From NCBI GenBank assembly GCA_963849105.1, contig CAWKGD010000003.1:558001-622000 (forward strand): a stretch of DNA of 64,000 bases. Direction: 5' to 3'. The notes below the pieces were generated by a model. That model was not told the DNA's origin, did no database searches, and saw only the letters and a program-made list of their open reading frames with translations. The translations under genes and the position numbers were made by a program. Each line of letters starts with the position of its first letter. The first letter of the stretch is position 1. Of the stretch, positions 8,207 to 16,672 are shown one piece after another. The DNA is from CAVRXQ01 sp963849105. Lineage in GTDB: Bacteria > Actinomycetota > Acidimicrobiia > Acidimicrobiales > Bog-793.

Positions 8207-10618
8207 GTGGAAGAAGCTCCTCGCAGGGTCGCGACCACCGGCCCTGGGGAGGAAGATCGCCTCTCGCCACGCGGGGTCGCCGAGCCGCCAGCATCGGAGC
8301 GCCTCGTCGCACCGAGCGCGCTACCGAGCTATGCCCGTCCCGAGCTCCCGGAGAGCCTTCGCTACAGGCTGACGAAGAAACTCCTCGGCCCGCCGATCGC
8401 CAGCGACCGGCAGGCAAAAGAGCGGCTCGGCAAGCCGACCGCCCTCGCAGTGCTCTCGTCCGACGTCATCTCGTCATCGGCCTACGCGACCGAGCAGATC
8501 CTCCTCCAGCTCGTCCGCGTGATCGGGGTGGCGGCGTTCTCGCTCGTCGTCCCGGTCACCGTTGCCGTCGTCTTCGTCCTCGCCTTTGTCACCCTTTCTT
8601 ACCTCGAGGTCGTGAAGGTCTACACGAAGGCGGGGGGCGCCTACGTCGTCGCCCGCGAGAACTTCGGGCTCGGCGTCGCACAGATCGCCGCCGTCGCGCT
8701 GCTCATCGACTACACGCTGACCGTCGCCGTCTCGGTCGCCGCCGGGACCGCGGCGATGACGTCTGTCTTTCCGACCCTGACCGGGGCGACCGTCTGGATC
8801 TCGATCGGTTTCGTCGTCTTGATCGCCTTTGGGAACCTGCGTGGGGTGAGAGAAGCCGGTCGGACTTTCGCCATCCCCACCTACTTCTTTATCGCCAACA
8901 TGGGGATCCTCATCGTCGTCGGGACGGTGAAGGCCGTCCTCGGAGACCTCCACGCGCACTCGCTCCACCATGTCGGGGCGGTGAGCATCGGAACGCCCGG
9001 GAAGGGGCTGCTCCTCGGTGCGTCGCTGTTCGTCGTCTTGAAGGCCTTCGCTTCTGGGGGCTCGGCGCTCACTGGCACCGAGGCGATCTCGAACGGGGTG
9101 AGCATCTTTCGCCGTCCCGAGTCGAGAAATGCTCGTATCACGCTCGTCATCATGAGCCTCATCCTTGGCTCGCTCGTGCTTGGCATCGCGGCCCTCGCGG
9201 CGATCGTTCATCCAATCCCGTACGTGACGGGGTCGCCGACCGTCATCTCGCAAGTCGCGAAGTACGTCTACGGCTCGGGCGCGCCCTCGCAGTTCCTCTA
9301 CGTCTGCTTGCAGGCCGGGACGATGTTGATCCTCGTCCTCGCCGCCAACACAAGCTTCACGGGATTTCCGTATCTGGCGAGCTTCGCGGCCACCGACTCC
9401 TACCTTCCCCGCCAGCTCACCCGCCGTGGCCACCGTCTCGTCTTTTCGACCGGGATCTTCGTTCTTACCGGGGTGGCGATCGGGCTCTTGCTCGTCACGC
9501 GAGCGCGGGTCGACAGCTTGATCCCGCTCTACGCGATCGGGGTCTTCACCGGTTTCACGATGGCGGGCGCAGGCATGGTGAAATACCACCTCAGCCACCG
9601 CGAGCCGCAGTGGCGCCGCCGCGCCATCATCAACGGGACGGCTGCCGCGCTGTCGTTCGTCGTCGACCTCATCTTCGCCGTTACTAAGTTCACTGAGGGT
9701 GCGTGGGTCGTTGTCGTCGTCCTTCCGCTTGGTGTGTTCGCGCTCATGAGGCTCCACCGGCAGTATGTCCGCGAGGACGAGGAGCTCGAAGCCGGAGCGG
9801 CTGAAGCGTGCGAGGTTCCCGTGCTTCGCCGCCACGTCGTCATCGTTCTCGTTCATCGGGTCGATCTCGCGACGGCGCGTGCCGTTCAATACGCGCGGAC
9901 GCTCTCGCCAGACGAACTGCGCGCCGTACACCTTGCCATCGACCCGCTCGAAGCCGAAAAACTCGAGCGCGACTGGGGGAGACTGGCGCTCTCTCGCCTT
10001 CCGCTCGACATCATCGAGTGCCCTGACCGCCGCCTTTCGCGCGCGGTGGCCGAGCTCGCCGCGCAGATCACCGGGTCGGACAACACTGAGCTCACGATCC
10101 TTCTTCCGAGGCGTGGATACGCGGCGGGCTGGCGCCGGCTGCTCCACGACCGCAGCGCCGATCGGATCGCCGCCTCGGTTGCCGGTCTCCCGCACGTCAA
10201 CGCCACGATCGTCCCGTTTCAGCTCTCGCGTCGTCACACGGCACGTCCGCCCCGCGCCGAGAAGCCTCCCGTCGCCGCTCGGAGCGACGCGACTGGGCGT
10301 GAGGAGGACGTCGACGAGTTCGCCGGTCGGGCAACGGGGACGACGCCGATCGGCGAGGCGCGCTGGCGCCAACGGGTCCGGGTCGCCGGGCGCATCCGCT
10401 CAGTCCGAGTTCCGACGGGAGGTGCGACCGCGGTTCTCGAATGCACCCTCGTCGACGACTCTGGTGCGATCCTCCTCGTCTTCCAAGGACGCCGGCGGAT
10501 ACCGGGAGTACAACAGGGCGCCCGCCTCGTCGCGAGAGGCATGGTGGCCGCATGGCAAGGACAGCTCGCCATCTTGAATCCCGACTACGAGCTCATCGCG
10601 GGACCGGACGCGGAATAG
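8207..10618 (+). CDS. KimA-like K+/H+ symporter (APC family) fused to USP-like and OB-fold domains
   Basis: 803 residues. After a 50-residue polar N-terminus, residues about 75-505 are a 12-helix APC transporter closely resembling Bacillus KimA. Residues that bind K+/H+ in KimA appear conserved: D86 and Y93 (SSDVISSSAYATEQ), D168-Y169 (LIDYTLTV) and E292 (TGTEAISN). A cytoplasmic USP-like domain follows (about 525-670, HVVIVLVHRVDLATARAV). The last 80 residues (about 715-800) are an OB-fold like that of the separate mycobacterial protein Rv2694c, encoded near the same permease and Trk genes. The GTG at 8207 lacks a strong ribosome site. K+ uptake is the best guess; amino acid transport is the alternative. 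Confidence 0.8.
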   Translation: MEEAPRRVATTGPGEEDRLSPRGVAEPPASERLVAPSALPSYARPELPESLRYRLTKKLLGPPIASDRQAKERLGKPTALAVLSSDVISSSAYATEQILLQLVRVIGVAAFSLVVPVTVAVVFVLAFVTLSYLEVVKVYTKAGGAYVVARENFGLGVAQIAAVALLIDYTLTVAVSVAAGTAAMTSVFPTLTGATVWISIGFVVLIAFGNLRGVREAGRTFAIPTYFFIANMGILIVVGTVKAVLGDLHAHSLHHVGAVSIGTPGKGLLLGASLFVVLKAFASGGSALTGTEAISNGVSIFRRPESRNARITLVIMSLILGSLVLGIAALAAIVHPIPYVTGSPTVISQVAKYVYGSGAPSQFLYVCLQAGTMLILVLAANTSFTGFPYLASFAATDSYLPRQLTRRGHRLVFSTGIFVLTGVAIGLLLVTRARVDSLIPLYAIGVFTGFTMAGAGMVKYHLSHREPQWRRRAIINGTAAALSFVVDLIFAVTKFTEGAWVVVVVLPLGVFALMRLHRQYVREDEELEAGAAEACEVPVLRRHVVIVLVHRVDLATARAVQYARTLSPDELRAVHLAIDPLEAEKLERDWGRLALSRLPLDIIECPDRRLSRAVAELAAQITGSDNTELTILLPRRGYAAGWRRLLHDRSADRIAASVAGLPHVNATIVPFQLSRRHTARPPRAEKPPVAARSDATGREEDVDEFAGRATGTTPIGEARWRQRVRVAGRIRSVRVPTGGATAVLECTLVDDSGAILLVFQGRRRIPGVQQGARLVARGMVAAWQGQLAILNPDYELIAGPDAE

Positions 10619-10805
10619 AAGCGCCAGGTGTGAAGAACGACGCGCGAGAAGCGGCAGCCGGAGGTTCCGACGTTCGACGGAATTCGGAACATCATCGTGA
10701 GTGCAGCCTGTTGTCCTTGCCAACAATCCATCGGAACATATGACCTTGACCAAGAGGCAAGCTGCGGGACATCGGGCAAACGGCGTGGAACGAGGAGGTT
10801 GAGGC

Positions 10806-10994
10806 GTGACCGGTTCGTTCACGGATGAGGAGGTCGCCGCATGGGCCGAAGAGAAGCGAGTCAACGAGCATCTCACTGACGGGCGCGCTGACCCGGCGAA
10901 GTGCTTTTGCGCGGGTGTCAACTGTCTGATCGCGCAGGTGGTAGCCGACCTCTTCCACGGGCTCGCACGCGACGAACCGCTTTCGTCGCGGTAG
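10806..10994 (+). CDS. Small Cys-containing hypothetical protein
   Basis: 62 residues starting at a GTG preceded by GAGGAGG at 8 nt. The protein has an acidic, helical N-terminus (SFTDEEVAAWAEEKR), a KCFCAGVNC cluster with three cysteines that could bind a metal, and an amphipathic C-terminus. It stands alone between the symporter and the second RCK operon. No family recognised; the ribosome site and composition are the only support. Confidence 0.4.
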   Translation: MTGSFTDEEVAAWAEEKRVNEHLTDGRADPAKCFCAGVNCLIAQVVADLFHGLARDEPLSSR

Positions 10995-11076
10995 TCACCC
11001 GCGGAGGCCTTTGTGCACGTGCATCGGCACGCGGTGTCGCCCGTGTAGTTGCTTGCAGGAAGAGAGTTTCACGGAT

Positions 11077-11481
11077 TCAGGTGCTCGGCGGCTCCTGTTC
11101 GATGATCGACTTAAGCAGCGCCGGTGGCGAGAGGACGGTGTCGACCCCCCAGGTCTCGTCGAACATCCAGCTGTTGGCGAGATCGTTCACCCGGGCGATG
11201 ACCCGCGGAACCGAAAACAGTCGCTTCGCCAAGAGGGAGATCACGAGGTTGTCCTCGTCCGAGCGGGTGCAGGCCACGACGACGTCCGCCTTCAGCGCGC
11301 CGGCCCGCTCGAGCGTCGCTGGGACGATGGGGTCGCCGAGCACCGTGGGCGGACCTCCCGGCACCGCAACGGCACCGCGGTCCCGTTCGGTCTCGACGAT
11401 CGTCACGTCGTCACCGGAGGCATGCAACGCACCGGCAACCTGCTCGGGAAGCCCGGCGCCGCCGACCACGATCACCTTCAT
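11077..11481 (-). CDS. Short RCK protein lacking the TrkA-C domain
   Basis: 134 residues. The N-terminal Rossmann fold is present (VIVVGGAGLPEQVAGAL, with the glycine motif altered to GGAGLP) and the rest aligns with the first two-thirds of the 220-residue RCK protein at 6793: both share DEDNLVISLLAK, PRVIARVND and WGVD. The sequence ends at EQEPPST where the paralogue enters its TrkA-C domain. The ATG overlaps the TGA of the preceding RCK gene by one base. It is either a shortened nucleotide-binding subunit or a gene that has lost its 3' end. Confidence 0.75.
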   Translation of the reverse strand: MKVIVVGGAGLPEQVAGALHASGDDVTIVETERDRGAVAVPGGPPTVLGDPIVPATLERAGALKADVVVACTRSDEDNLVISLLAKRLFSVPRVIARVNDLANSWMFDETWGVDTVLSPPALLKSIIEQEPPST

Positions 11482-12137
11482 CACGTCCACCCCCCGCCGA
11501 GGAAGCTCCTCAGCCGTCCGAGCGAGCCCGAGGCGACGACGAAGCTGACGACGTCGCCGAGCTCGAGCACCGTCGCCCCGAGCGGGATGCGCGAGCGACC
11601 CTTGCGGCTCAGCTCGACGACCTGGATCTCCCCGTCGACGTTGAGCTCCGACGCCCTCCGGCCGGCGAGGTAGTCGGGGATCGTCGACCGCACGAGCATG
11701 GTCTCGCCGTTGCCGAAGGTCTGGTGCGGTTCGAGCCGCGCGTGGTGCAGCAGCTGCAGCACCCGGTTGACGGTGGTCGCCACCGAACCGACGGTGGTGA
11801 TGCCGAGCTCGGTGTAGACCGCGGCGTGAACCGGGTCGTGCAGCCGAGCCAGCACCCGCGGCACCCGGAAGACGTCCCGCGCCACGCGTGCAGCTACGGC
11901 ATTGGCGCTGTCCTGGTGGGACATCGCGACGAAGGCCTCGGCGTCGGCGATGCCCGCATCTTCGAGCACCCGCCGGGACACGCCCGAGCCGAGGAGGAAG
12001 CGGCCGGAGAAGCCAGGGGGCAGGCGTCCCTCGGCGGTTCGATCCGGATCGATGACCGCCACGCCGTCGCCCTCGCCCCCGAGCCGCACGGCGAGCGCCG
12101 AGCCGGTCCTCCCGCATCCCATGATCACGACCTTCAC
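11481..12137 (-). CDS. RCK-type regulator (TrkA-N + TrkA-C), second pair
   Basis: 218 residues with VVIMGCGRTGSALAVRL (Rossmann), VIDPD (acidic ribose binder) and a TrkA-C-like C-terminus (about 130-210, LGATVLELGDVVSFVV). The GTG at 12137 overlaps the TGA of the P-type ATPase gene by 4 nt and has an AAGGAG site 7 nt upstream inside the ATPase coding region. The gene is thus tightly coupled to the pump. It is a paralogue of the protein at 7452. Confidence 0.85.
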   Translation of the reverse strand: MKVVIMGCGRTGSALAVRLGGEGDGVAVIDPDRTAEGRLPPGFSGRFLLGSGVSRRVLEDAGIADAEAFVAMSHQDSANAVAARVARDVFRVPRVLARLHDPVHAAVYTELGITTVGSVATTVNRVLQLLHHARLEPHQTFGNGETMLVRSTIPDYLAGRRASELNVDGEIQVVELSRKGRSRIPLGATVLELGDVVSFVVASGSLGRLRSFLGGGWT

Positions 12138-14929
12138 GACATCTCCTTTGCCAAGGCGCCAGCGAGCGCGCCGGCCGTATCGGGAGCACCGAGGCGCGCC
12201 CGGCGGCGCCGGGCGCCACGCCGCAGCGCCTTGCGGGTCTCCTCGGCGACGAAGAGCACTACCCCGAAGCCGACGAGGATCAGCCAGTCGCTGACCCTGA
12301 GCGGTGCGGTGTGGAACACGGTCTGCAGAACGGGCACGTAGCTGACGCAGGAGACGAAGGCGATGCCGAAGCATCCGGCGAGGACGAGGGGCTTGTTCGA
12401 CAGGAGCCCGATCTTGAAGACGCTCTCCTCCTCGGTGCGCACGGCGAAGCTGTTGAAGAACTGGCTGACGACGATCCCCGCCTGGGTCATTGTCAGCGCC
12501 TCGCGGTAGACCAGGTTCGAGGCCGTGAACGCCGAGAACGGAAGATGCGCCGTGTGGATGCGCCAGAAGAACGCGAACACCACCCCGGCTGACTGGATCG
12601 AGCCGAGGAACAAGAAGCGCCGTACGAGCTTCCAGTTGAACAGGTGCTCGCTTGCCGGCCGGGGAGGGCGCGCCATGATCGTCGGCTCGGGCCGTTCCGT
12701 GCCGAGGGCGAGCGCCGGCATGACATCAGAGCCGAGGTCGATGGCGAGTACCTGCAGCGCGCTCAGGGGAACGAGGGGGAAGCCGACGAAGACCGCGGCC
12801 AGGATTGGGGCGAGCTCCGCCAAGTTGTGGCTGAACAGGTAGATGAGGAACTTGCGGATGTTCTCATAGACGGCGCGGCCGAGCTCGACGGCCGCCGCGA
12901 TCGAGGCGAACGAGTCGTCGAGCAGGATCATGACCGAGGCGGCCCGGGCGACGTCGGTGCCACCCTCGCCCATGGACACTCCGATGCTGGCTCGCTTGAG
13001 CGCGGGAGCGTCGTTGACGCCGTCGCCGGTCACTGCGACCACCTCGCCGTGGCTCTGCAGCGCCGCGACGATCCGCATCTTGTGCTCCGGCCGAGCCCGG
13101 GCGAACAGCAGCTGCTCGGACTGAAGCGTCAGCTCGGCGAGCTCGGGATCACTCATCGAGTCGAGCTCGGGCCCCGACACGATCCTCACCGCTCCCTCGG
13201 TGACGATCCCGACCCGTCGGGCGATCGCCTCGGCGGTCAGGCCGTAGTCCCCGGTGATCATGTAGATGCGGATGCCGGCCGCCCGGCAGGCCGTGACGGC
13301 GTCGACGACCTCCGGCCGGGGCGGATCGGACATGGCGATCAGACCGAGGAGCGTGAGGCCCTGCTCGGCCTGCTCGGCTCGGAGGTGGCCGCTCTCGACG
13401 CGACCCAGCGCCACGGCGAGCACGCGCAGGCCCTCGGAGGCCATGACGTCGTTCGCCTTCTCGACCTGATGCCGCAGCTCGTCGTCGAGGGGCAACTCGC
13501 GTCCCTCCCAAACAAGCGAGACGCAGCGGTCGAGCACGGCCTGGGGCGATCCCTTGACGTAGGCCTCGTATCCCCCCTCGGTCCGGTGGACGGTCGTCAT
13601 CAGCTTGCGATCGGCGTCGAAGGGGAACGTGGCGACGCGCGGGCAGCGCTGCAACTCCGCGGCGAGGTCCAGCTTCGCCTTGCCAGCGGCGACCAGGATG
13701 GCGCCCTCGGTCGTGTCGCCGAGCACCCTCCAGCCCACCCGGCGGACCGGGTCGGGTGCCAGCAGTCGTGCGTCGCAGCACAGCGCCCCGACCCGGAGCA
13801 GCTCGGCCACCTGATGGGCTTCCTCGACGCTGCCTTCGGGGCCGTACCCGACGCCGGAAACGACATGGGACCGCCCCGACTGCCAGACCGTCTGCACCGT
13901 CATCTCGGCCTTGGTGAGCGTGCCGGTCTTGTCTGTACAGATGATCGTGGTCGACCCGAGGGCCTCCACCGCCGCAAGCCGCTTGATGAGCGCGTTGCGG
14001 CTCGCCATCCGGCGTACGGCTACCGCCAGGGAGACCGACATCGTCGCCGGCAGCCCCTCGGGGACCAGCGCGACCATCACACCGAGGGCGAACACGAAGG
14101 ACCCGACCACGGCGTGGCTCACGAGGACTCGCAGGCCGAACAGCGCCACGCCGGCGCCGATGGCCACCGCGGCGACGCGCTTGGCCATCACGGTCACCTC
14201 CCGCTGCAGCGGGCTCTCCTCCTGGGGTGTCTCGGCTGTCAGCCGATAGATCCGCCCGAACTCGGTGGCGAGCCCAGTCGCGAACACCACCGCCCGTCCG
14301 GTGCCGTTGACCACTGAGGTGCCCATGAAGATGCAATTCGGGGCCTCGTGGACCGGCACGTCAGGGGCGACAGCCTCCGAGACGCGTGGCGTGGGGCGGC
14401 TCTCCCCGGTGAGCGCCGCCATTTCGACGAGCAGGTCGTGCACCTCGACAACGCGGCAGTCCGCGGAGATGGCGTCACCGGCATCGAGCACGACGAGGTC
14501 GCCAGGGACGAGATCGGCGGCCCGCACCTCGGTGAGCTCACCGTCCCGGATCACCCGCGCCGTTGAAGGGACCATCGCCTGCAGAGCCTCGGCGGTGCGC
14601 TCGGCGGAGTGCTCCTGGGCGAAACCGATGCCGGCGTTGAGGACGACCACGCCGAGGATGCCGATCGCCAGCTCGAGGTTCGCCGAGTTGCGCGGCGTGG
14701 TGAACAGATAAGTAAGGAAGGTGATCGCCGAGGCCGCCATCAGCACGACCGCGAACATGTTGGTGAACTGCGCTCCGAGCTCGGACAAGATCGACCGGCT
14801 CCTAGCTGGAGGCAGTTCGTTGGGCCCGACCCGTGTCCGTCGCTCGGCTACCTCCTCGGAGGACAGTCCTCTCGGAGAGCTCCCGAGCTCGGCCTGAACG
14901 CTCAGCGGCTCGAGGGTCTGCACCAGCAC
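12134..14929 (-). CDS. P-type cation ATPase with Na+,K+-ATPase-like (P2C) M5/M6 motifs
   Basis: 931 residues with a full P2 architecture: cation N-terminus (about 1-75), TGES (174-177), PEGLP in M4 (290-294), phosphorylated D333 in DKTGTLT, nucleotide-binding KGSPQ (about 459), GDGVND (635-640) and ten predicted helices. M5 reads HNLAELAP (N702, E705) and M6 reads IDLGSDVMPALALG (D731, D735). The DLGxD pattern is that of the Na+,K+/H+,K+-ATPases, whereas Ca2+ pumps have NLVTDGLPA. The gene is followed by two RCK genes with 4-nt and 1-nt overlaps, so pump and nucleotide-sensing proteins are made together. Annotation as a Ca2+ ATPase would be the default alternative. Confidence 0.85.
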   Translation of the reverse strand: MLVQTLEPLSVQAELGSSPRGLSSEEVAERRTRVGPNELPPARSRSILSELGAQFTNMFAVVLMAASAITFLTYLFTTPRNSANLELAIGILGVVVLNAGIGFAQEHSAERTAEALQAMVPSTARVIRDGELTEVRAADLVPGDLVVLDAGDAISADCRVVEVHDLLVEMAALTGESRPTPRVSEAVAPDVPVHEAPNCIFMGTSVVNGTGRAVVFATGLATEFGRIYRLTAETPQEESPLQREVTVMAKRVAAVAIGAGVALFGLRVLVSHAVVGSFVFALGVMVALVPEGLPATMSVSLAVAVRRMASRNALIKRLAAVEALGSTTIICTDKTGTLTKAEMTVQTVWQSGRSHVVSGVGYGPEGSVEEAHQVAELLRVGALCCDARLLAPDPVRRVGWRVLGDTTEGAILVAAGKAKLDLAAELQRCPRVATFPFDADRKLMTTVHRTEGGYEAYVKGSPQAVLDRCVSLVWEGRELPLDDELRHQVEKANDVMASEGLRVLAVALGRVESGHLRAEQAEQGLTLLGLIAMSDPPRPEVVDAVTACRAAGIRIYMITGDYGLTAEAIARRVGIVTEGAVRIVSGPELDSMSDPELAELTLQSEQLLFARARPEHKMRIVAALQSHGEVVAVTGDGVNDAPALKRASIGVSMGEGGTDVARAASVMILLDDSFASIAAAVELGRAVYENIRKFLIYLFSHNLAELAPILAAVFVGFPLVPLSALQVLAIDLGSDVMPALALGTERPEPTIMARPPRPASEHLFNWKLVRRFLFLGSIQSAGVVFAFFWRIHTAHLPFSAFTASNLVYREALTMTQAGIVVSQFFNSFAVRTEEESVFKIGLLSNKPLVLAGCFGIAFVSCVSYVPVLQTVFHTAPLRVSDWLILVGFGVVLFVAEETRKALRRGARRRRARLGAPDTAGALAGALAKEMS

Positions 14930-15046
14930 AGGTCAATCCTGCCGCTCGCGAGCGCGCAGGAAGTGGTGCTGACCCCTCATCTGCGCTGTTCAGTCTTCGG
15001 TTCGCGGTGAAGCACTAACGCAATCAGACGGATCGGGAATCCAACA

Positions 15047-15097
15047 CGCGCCCCATAATTCGCGGCGAAATGAAGGCTCCGAGTGTCCCCAACCGCC
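15047..15097 (+). repeat. CCCATAAT/AGTGTCC dispersed module, copy 1
   Basis: CGCGCCCCATAATTCGCGG is followed, 16 nt later, by AGTGTCCCC and then AACCGCC. The same two boxes at the same spacing occur inverted at 33142-33192, and in a variant form next to an IS30-like fragment at 60037-60079. It lies at the right end of the cation block, between the ATPase and the GyrI-like pseudogene. Confidence 0.5.
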
Positions 15098-15124
15098 GTG
15101 ATGTGGACCGAATGCCGGCGAGAA

Positions 15125-15605
15125 CTATTTTCTCGGCTCGAGGATCGTCTGGAGCTGGGTCACCCAGGTGTCACGCGGACCGTCACAGTCGATATAGAGC
15201 TCCCGTTCGAATGGCGTCGCGATCTCTCCGGCCATGTCGACCCATTCGTGTAGAGCTCGGAACGCGTCCTTGAATTGATCTGGTGAGCCACGGACAACTG
15301 TGGTCGCGGGCACGTTCGACGGCATCGACTTCGACGGTCGACAAGCCGTCCTCTTCGATCGAGACTCCGCTTGGGACGTTGAGCGCGGTCGTAAGACGAA
15401 CAGGTGGATCTTCAAGGCCCGTGTCCTCGTACAGCGCGTGGGACAAACCATCGAATTGGACCCCGTGCCGCGCCAAAGCAGCGTGCAGCTTTGGGTACAT
15501 TCGGCCTGCTGCTTCGCCGATCTCCTCGTACCCGCTGAGATCCTCTGTCAATGCGACGATCCGCAGTGGCTCGAGCCGTTTGACGACCACGGCTTCGTCC
15601 CCCAT
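15125..15605 (-). pseudogene. GyrI-like small-molecule-binding protein, frameshifted
   Basis: The first reading frame (from ATG 15605) gives a GyrI/SOUL-like N-terminus: VVVKRLEPLRIVAL, then GRMYPKLHAALARHG and VEVDAVERA. Near 15310 the reading moves to another frame, which continues the fold (ATTVVRGSPDQFKDAFRALHEW, then FERELYIDC) to a stop at 15125. A single base gain or loss explains it, so the gene is broken unless the base is a sequencing error. The start codon directly abuts the tRNA-derived segment at 15606, as if the promoter had been replaced by recombination there. Confidence 0.65.
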
Positions 15606-15650
15606 CTATAACCCGAAGGTCGGAGGTTCAAATCCTCCCCCCGCCACGAA
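15606..15650 (+). other. 3' half of a tRNA (Met/Ile type): likely attachment-site scar
   Basis: From 15608 the sequence follows a tRNA from the anticodon loop on: ATAA (15608-15611), anticodon-stem strand CCCGA (15612-15616), variable loop AGGTC (15617-15621), T-stem GGAGG (15622-15626), T-loop TTCAAAT (15627-15633), CCTCC (15634-15638), acceptor strand CCCCGCC (15639-15645) and discriminator A. CCA is not encoded. The 5' half of the tRNA is absent; a pseudogene sits there. NAT-AA in the loop suits tRNA-Met(CAT) or tRNA-Ile(GAT). Tyrosine integrases commonly leave such a half-tRNA at one end of an integrated element. Confidence 0.6.
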
Positions 15651-15693
15651 ATAGGAGCAGGTCTCTCGCAAGTGAGTCACGAAGTGTCTCTTC

Positions 15694-16626
15694 TTATCGG
15701 CGCTGGAGCCTCACTTCGAACGCGTCGCGAAGCGCGTCCCCGATGAAACTGACCGCGACGACGGTGCAGACGATCAAGGCAGCCACTGGATATATCTGCC
15801 ACCAGTACCCGTCATACAGGTAATTGATTCCATTCGCGAGCATCCCCCCCCACGTGGGTGCTGGAGGAGGTAGTCCGAACCCGAAGAAGTCGAGGGTGGC
15901 GAGGATGAGTATGGCGTTGGTGATCTGGAAGGTTGCGCTCACCACAATGGTGCCGATGACATTGTGAAAAATGTGGCGTCGCATGATCCCTGAGCCGTGT
16001 CCACCCATGAGCTGAGCTGCCTGTACGTACTCGCGGGTGCGCAGAGCGAGTGTCTCTCCGCGGATGAGTCGCGCGGGGATCAGCCACGAGAGACCTGACA
16101 GCACCACGATGAGTAACAGCAGCGTCGGGCGGTACACCGTGGCGAGGTAGATGAAGACGAATAACGGCGGAATCGAAATGAAGACGTCGAGCAGACGCGA
16201 CATCGCTGCGTCGAGCCTGCCGCCGGTGAATCCCGAGATCGCCCCCCAGAGCATGCCGAGCAACGTTGAGCACACTGCGACCCCGAACGAGATCTCGAGC
16301 GTCGTGCGACCGCCCGCCATCAACCGCCCGAGGACGTCGAAGCCGTTGTTGTCCGTGCCCAAAGGATGCGACGTCGATGGCGCCAAGTTGATGAAAATGC
16401 TCGAGCGGTACTGGTTGGTCGGGTAAACGAGCGGACCGATAAAGCAGAATCCCACCTCTAGGAGGATGAACAGCAACCCGACGCGAGCGAGCTTGTGTTC
16501 GAGGAAGGTTGCGCCGATCAGCCGCCACGCGCTGCCAGGACGACCTTCGCTAACCCAATCCCCGACTTCCACGGCGGTGTGTGCCGGCCGAAAGAGCGCG
16601 GCACTCGACGGTGGAGTTGCGTTCAC
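15694..16626 (-). CDS. Peptide-type ABC transporter permease (DppC/OppC-like)
   Basis: 310 residues with a polar N-terminus, one leading helix (about 50-70), the HPLGTDNNGFDVLGRL segment typical of DppC-type permeases, five further helices and an EAA-like loop (ALRTREYVQAAQLMGGHGSGIMRR is its region). It would form the inner-membrane channel with the DppB-like protein encoded 46 nt upstream. It is the last gene of the operon; the usual dppD/dppF ATPase genes do not follow, since the tRNA-derived scar begins 44 nt beyond its stop. Confidence 0.85.
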   Translation of the reverse strand: MNATPPSSAALFRPAHTAVEVGDWVSEGRPGSAWRLIGATFLEHKLARVGLLFILLEVGFCFIGPLVYPTNQYRSSIFINLAPSTSHPLGTDNNGFDVLGRLMAGGRTTLEISFGVAVCSTLLGMLWGAISGFTGGRLDAAMSRLLDVFISIPPLFVFIYLATVYRPTLLLLIVVLSGLSWLIPARLIRGETLALRTREYVQAAQLMGGHGSGIMRRHIFHNVIGTIVVSATFQITNAILILATLDFFGFGLPPPAPTWGGMLANGINYLYDGYWWQIYPVAALIVCTVVAVSFIGDALRDAFEVRLQRR

Positions 16627-16672
16627 TTCGTCGAACGCGCGGACGCGGCGCAGCGGCAGTGGTCGCTTGCGG

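Noticed and set aside
8474..10372. Long minus-strand open frame of 632 codons opposite the KimA-like gene
   Set aside because: Its Arg/Asp/Glu-rich sequence is the reverse-strand image of a high-G+C membrane protein gene; the plus-strand protein has clear family motifs.
12644..14317. Plus-strand open frame of 557 codons opposite the P-type ATPase
   Set aside because: Low-complexity His/Arg/Gly composition and no motifs; the ATPase on the other strand is certain.
15606..15650. Complete tRNA gene
   Set aside because: The sequence left of the anticodon loop does not form D-arm, anticodon-stem or acceptor strands; only the 3' half is present.
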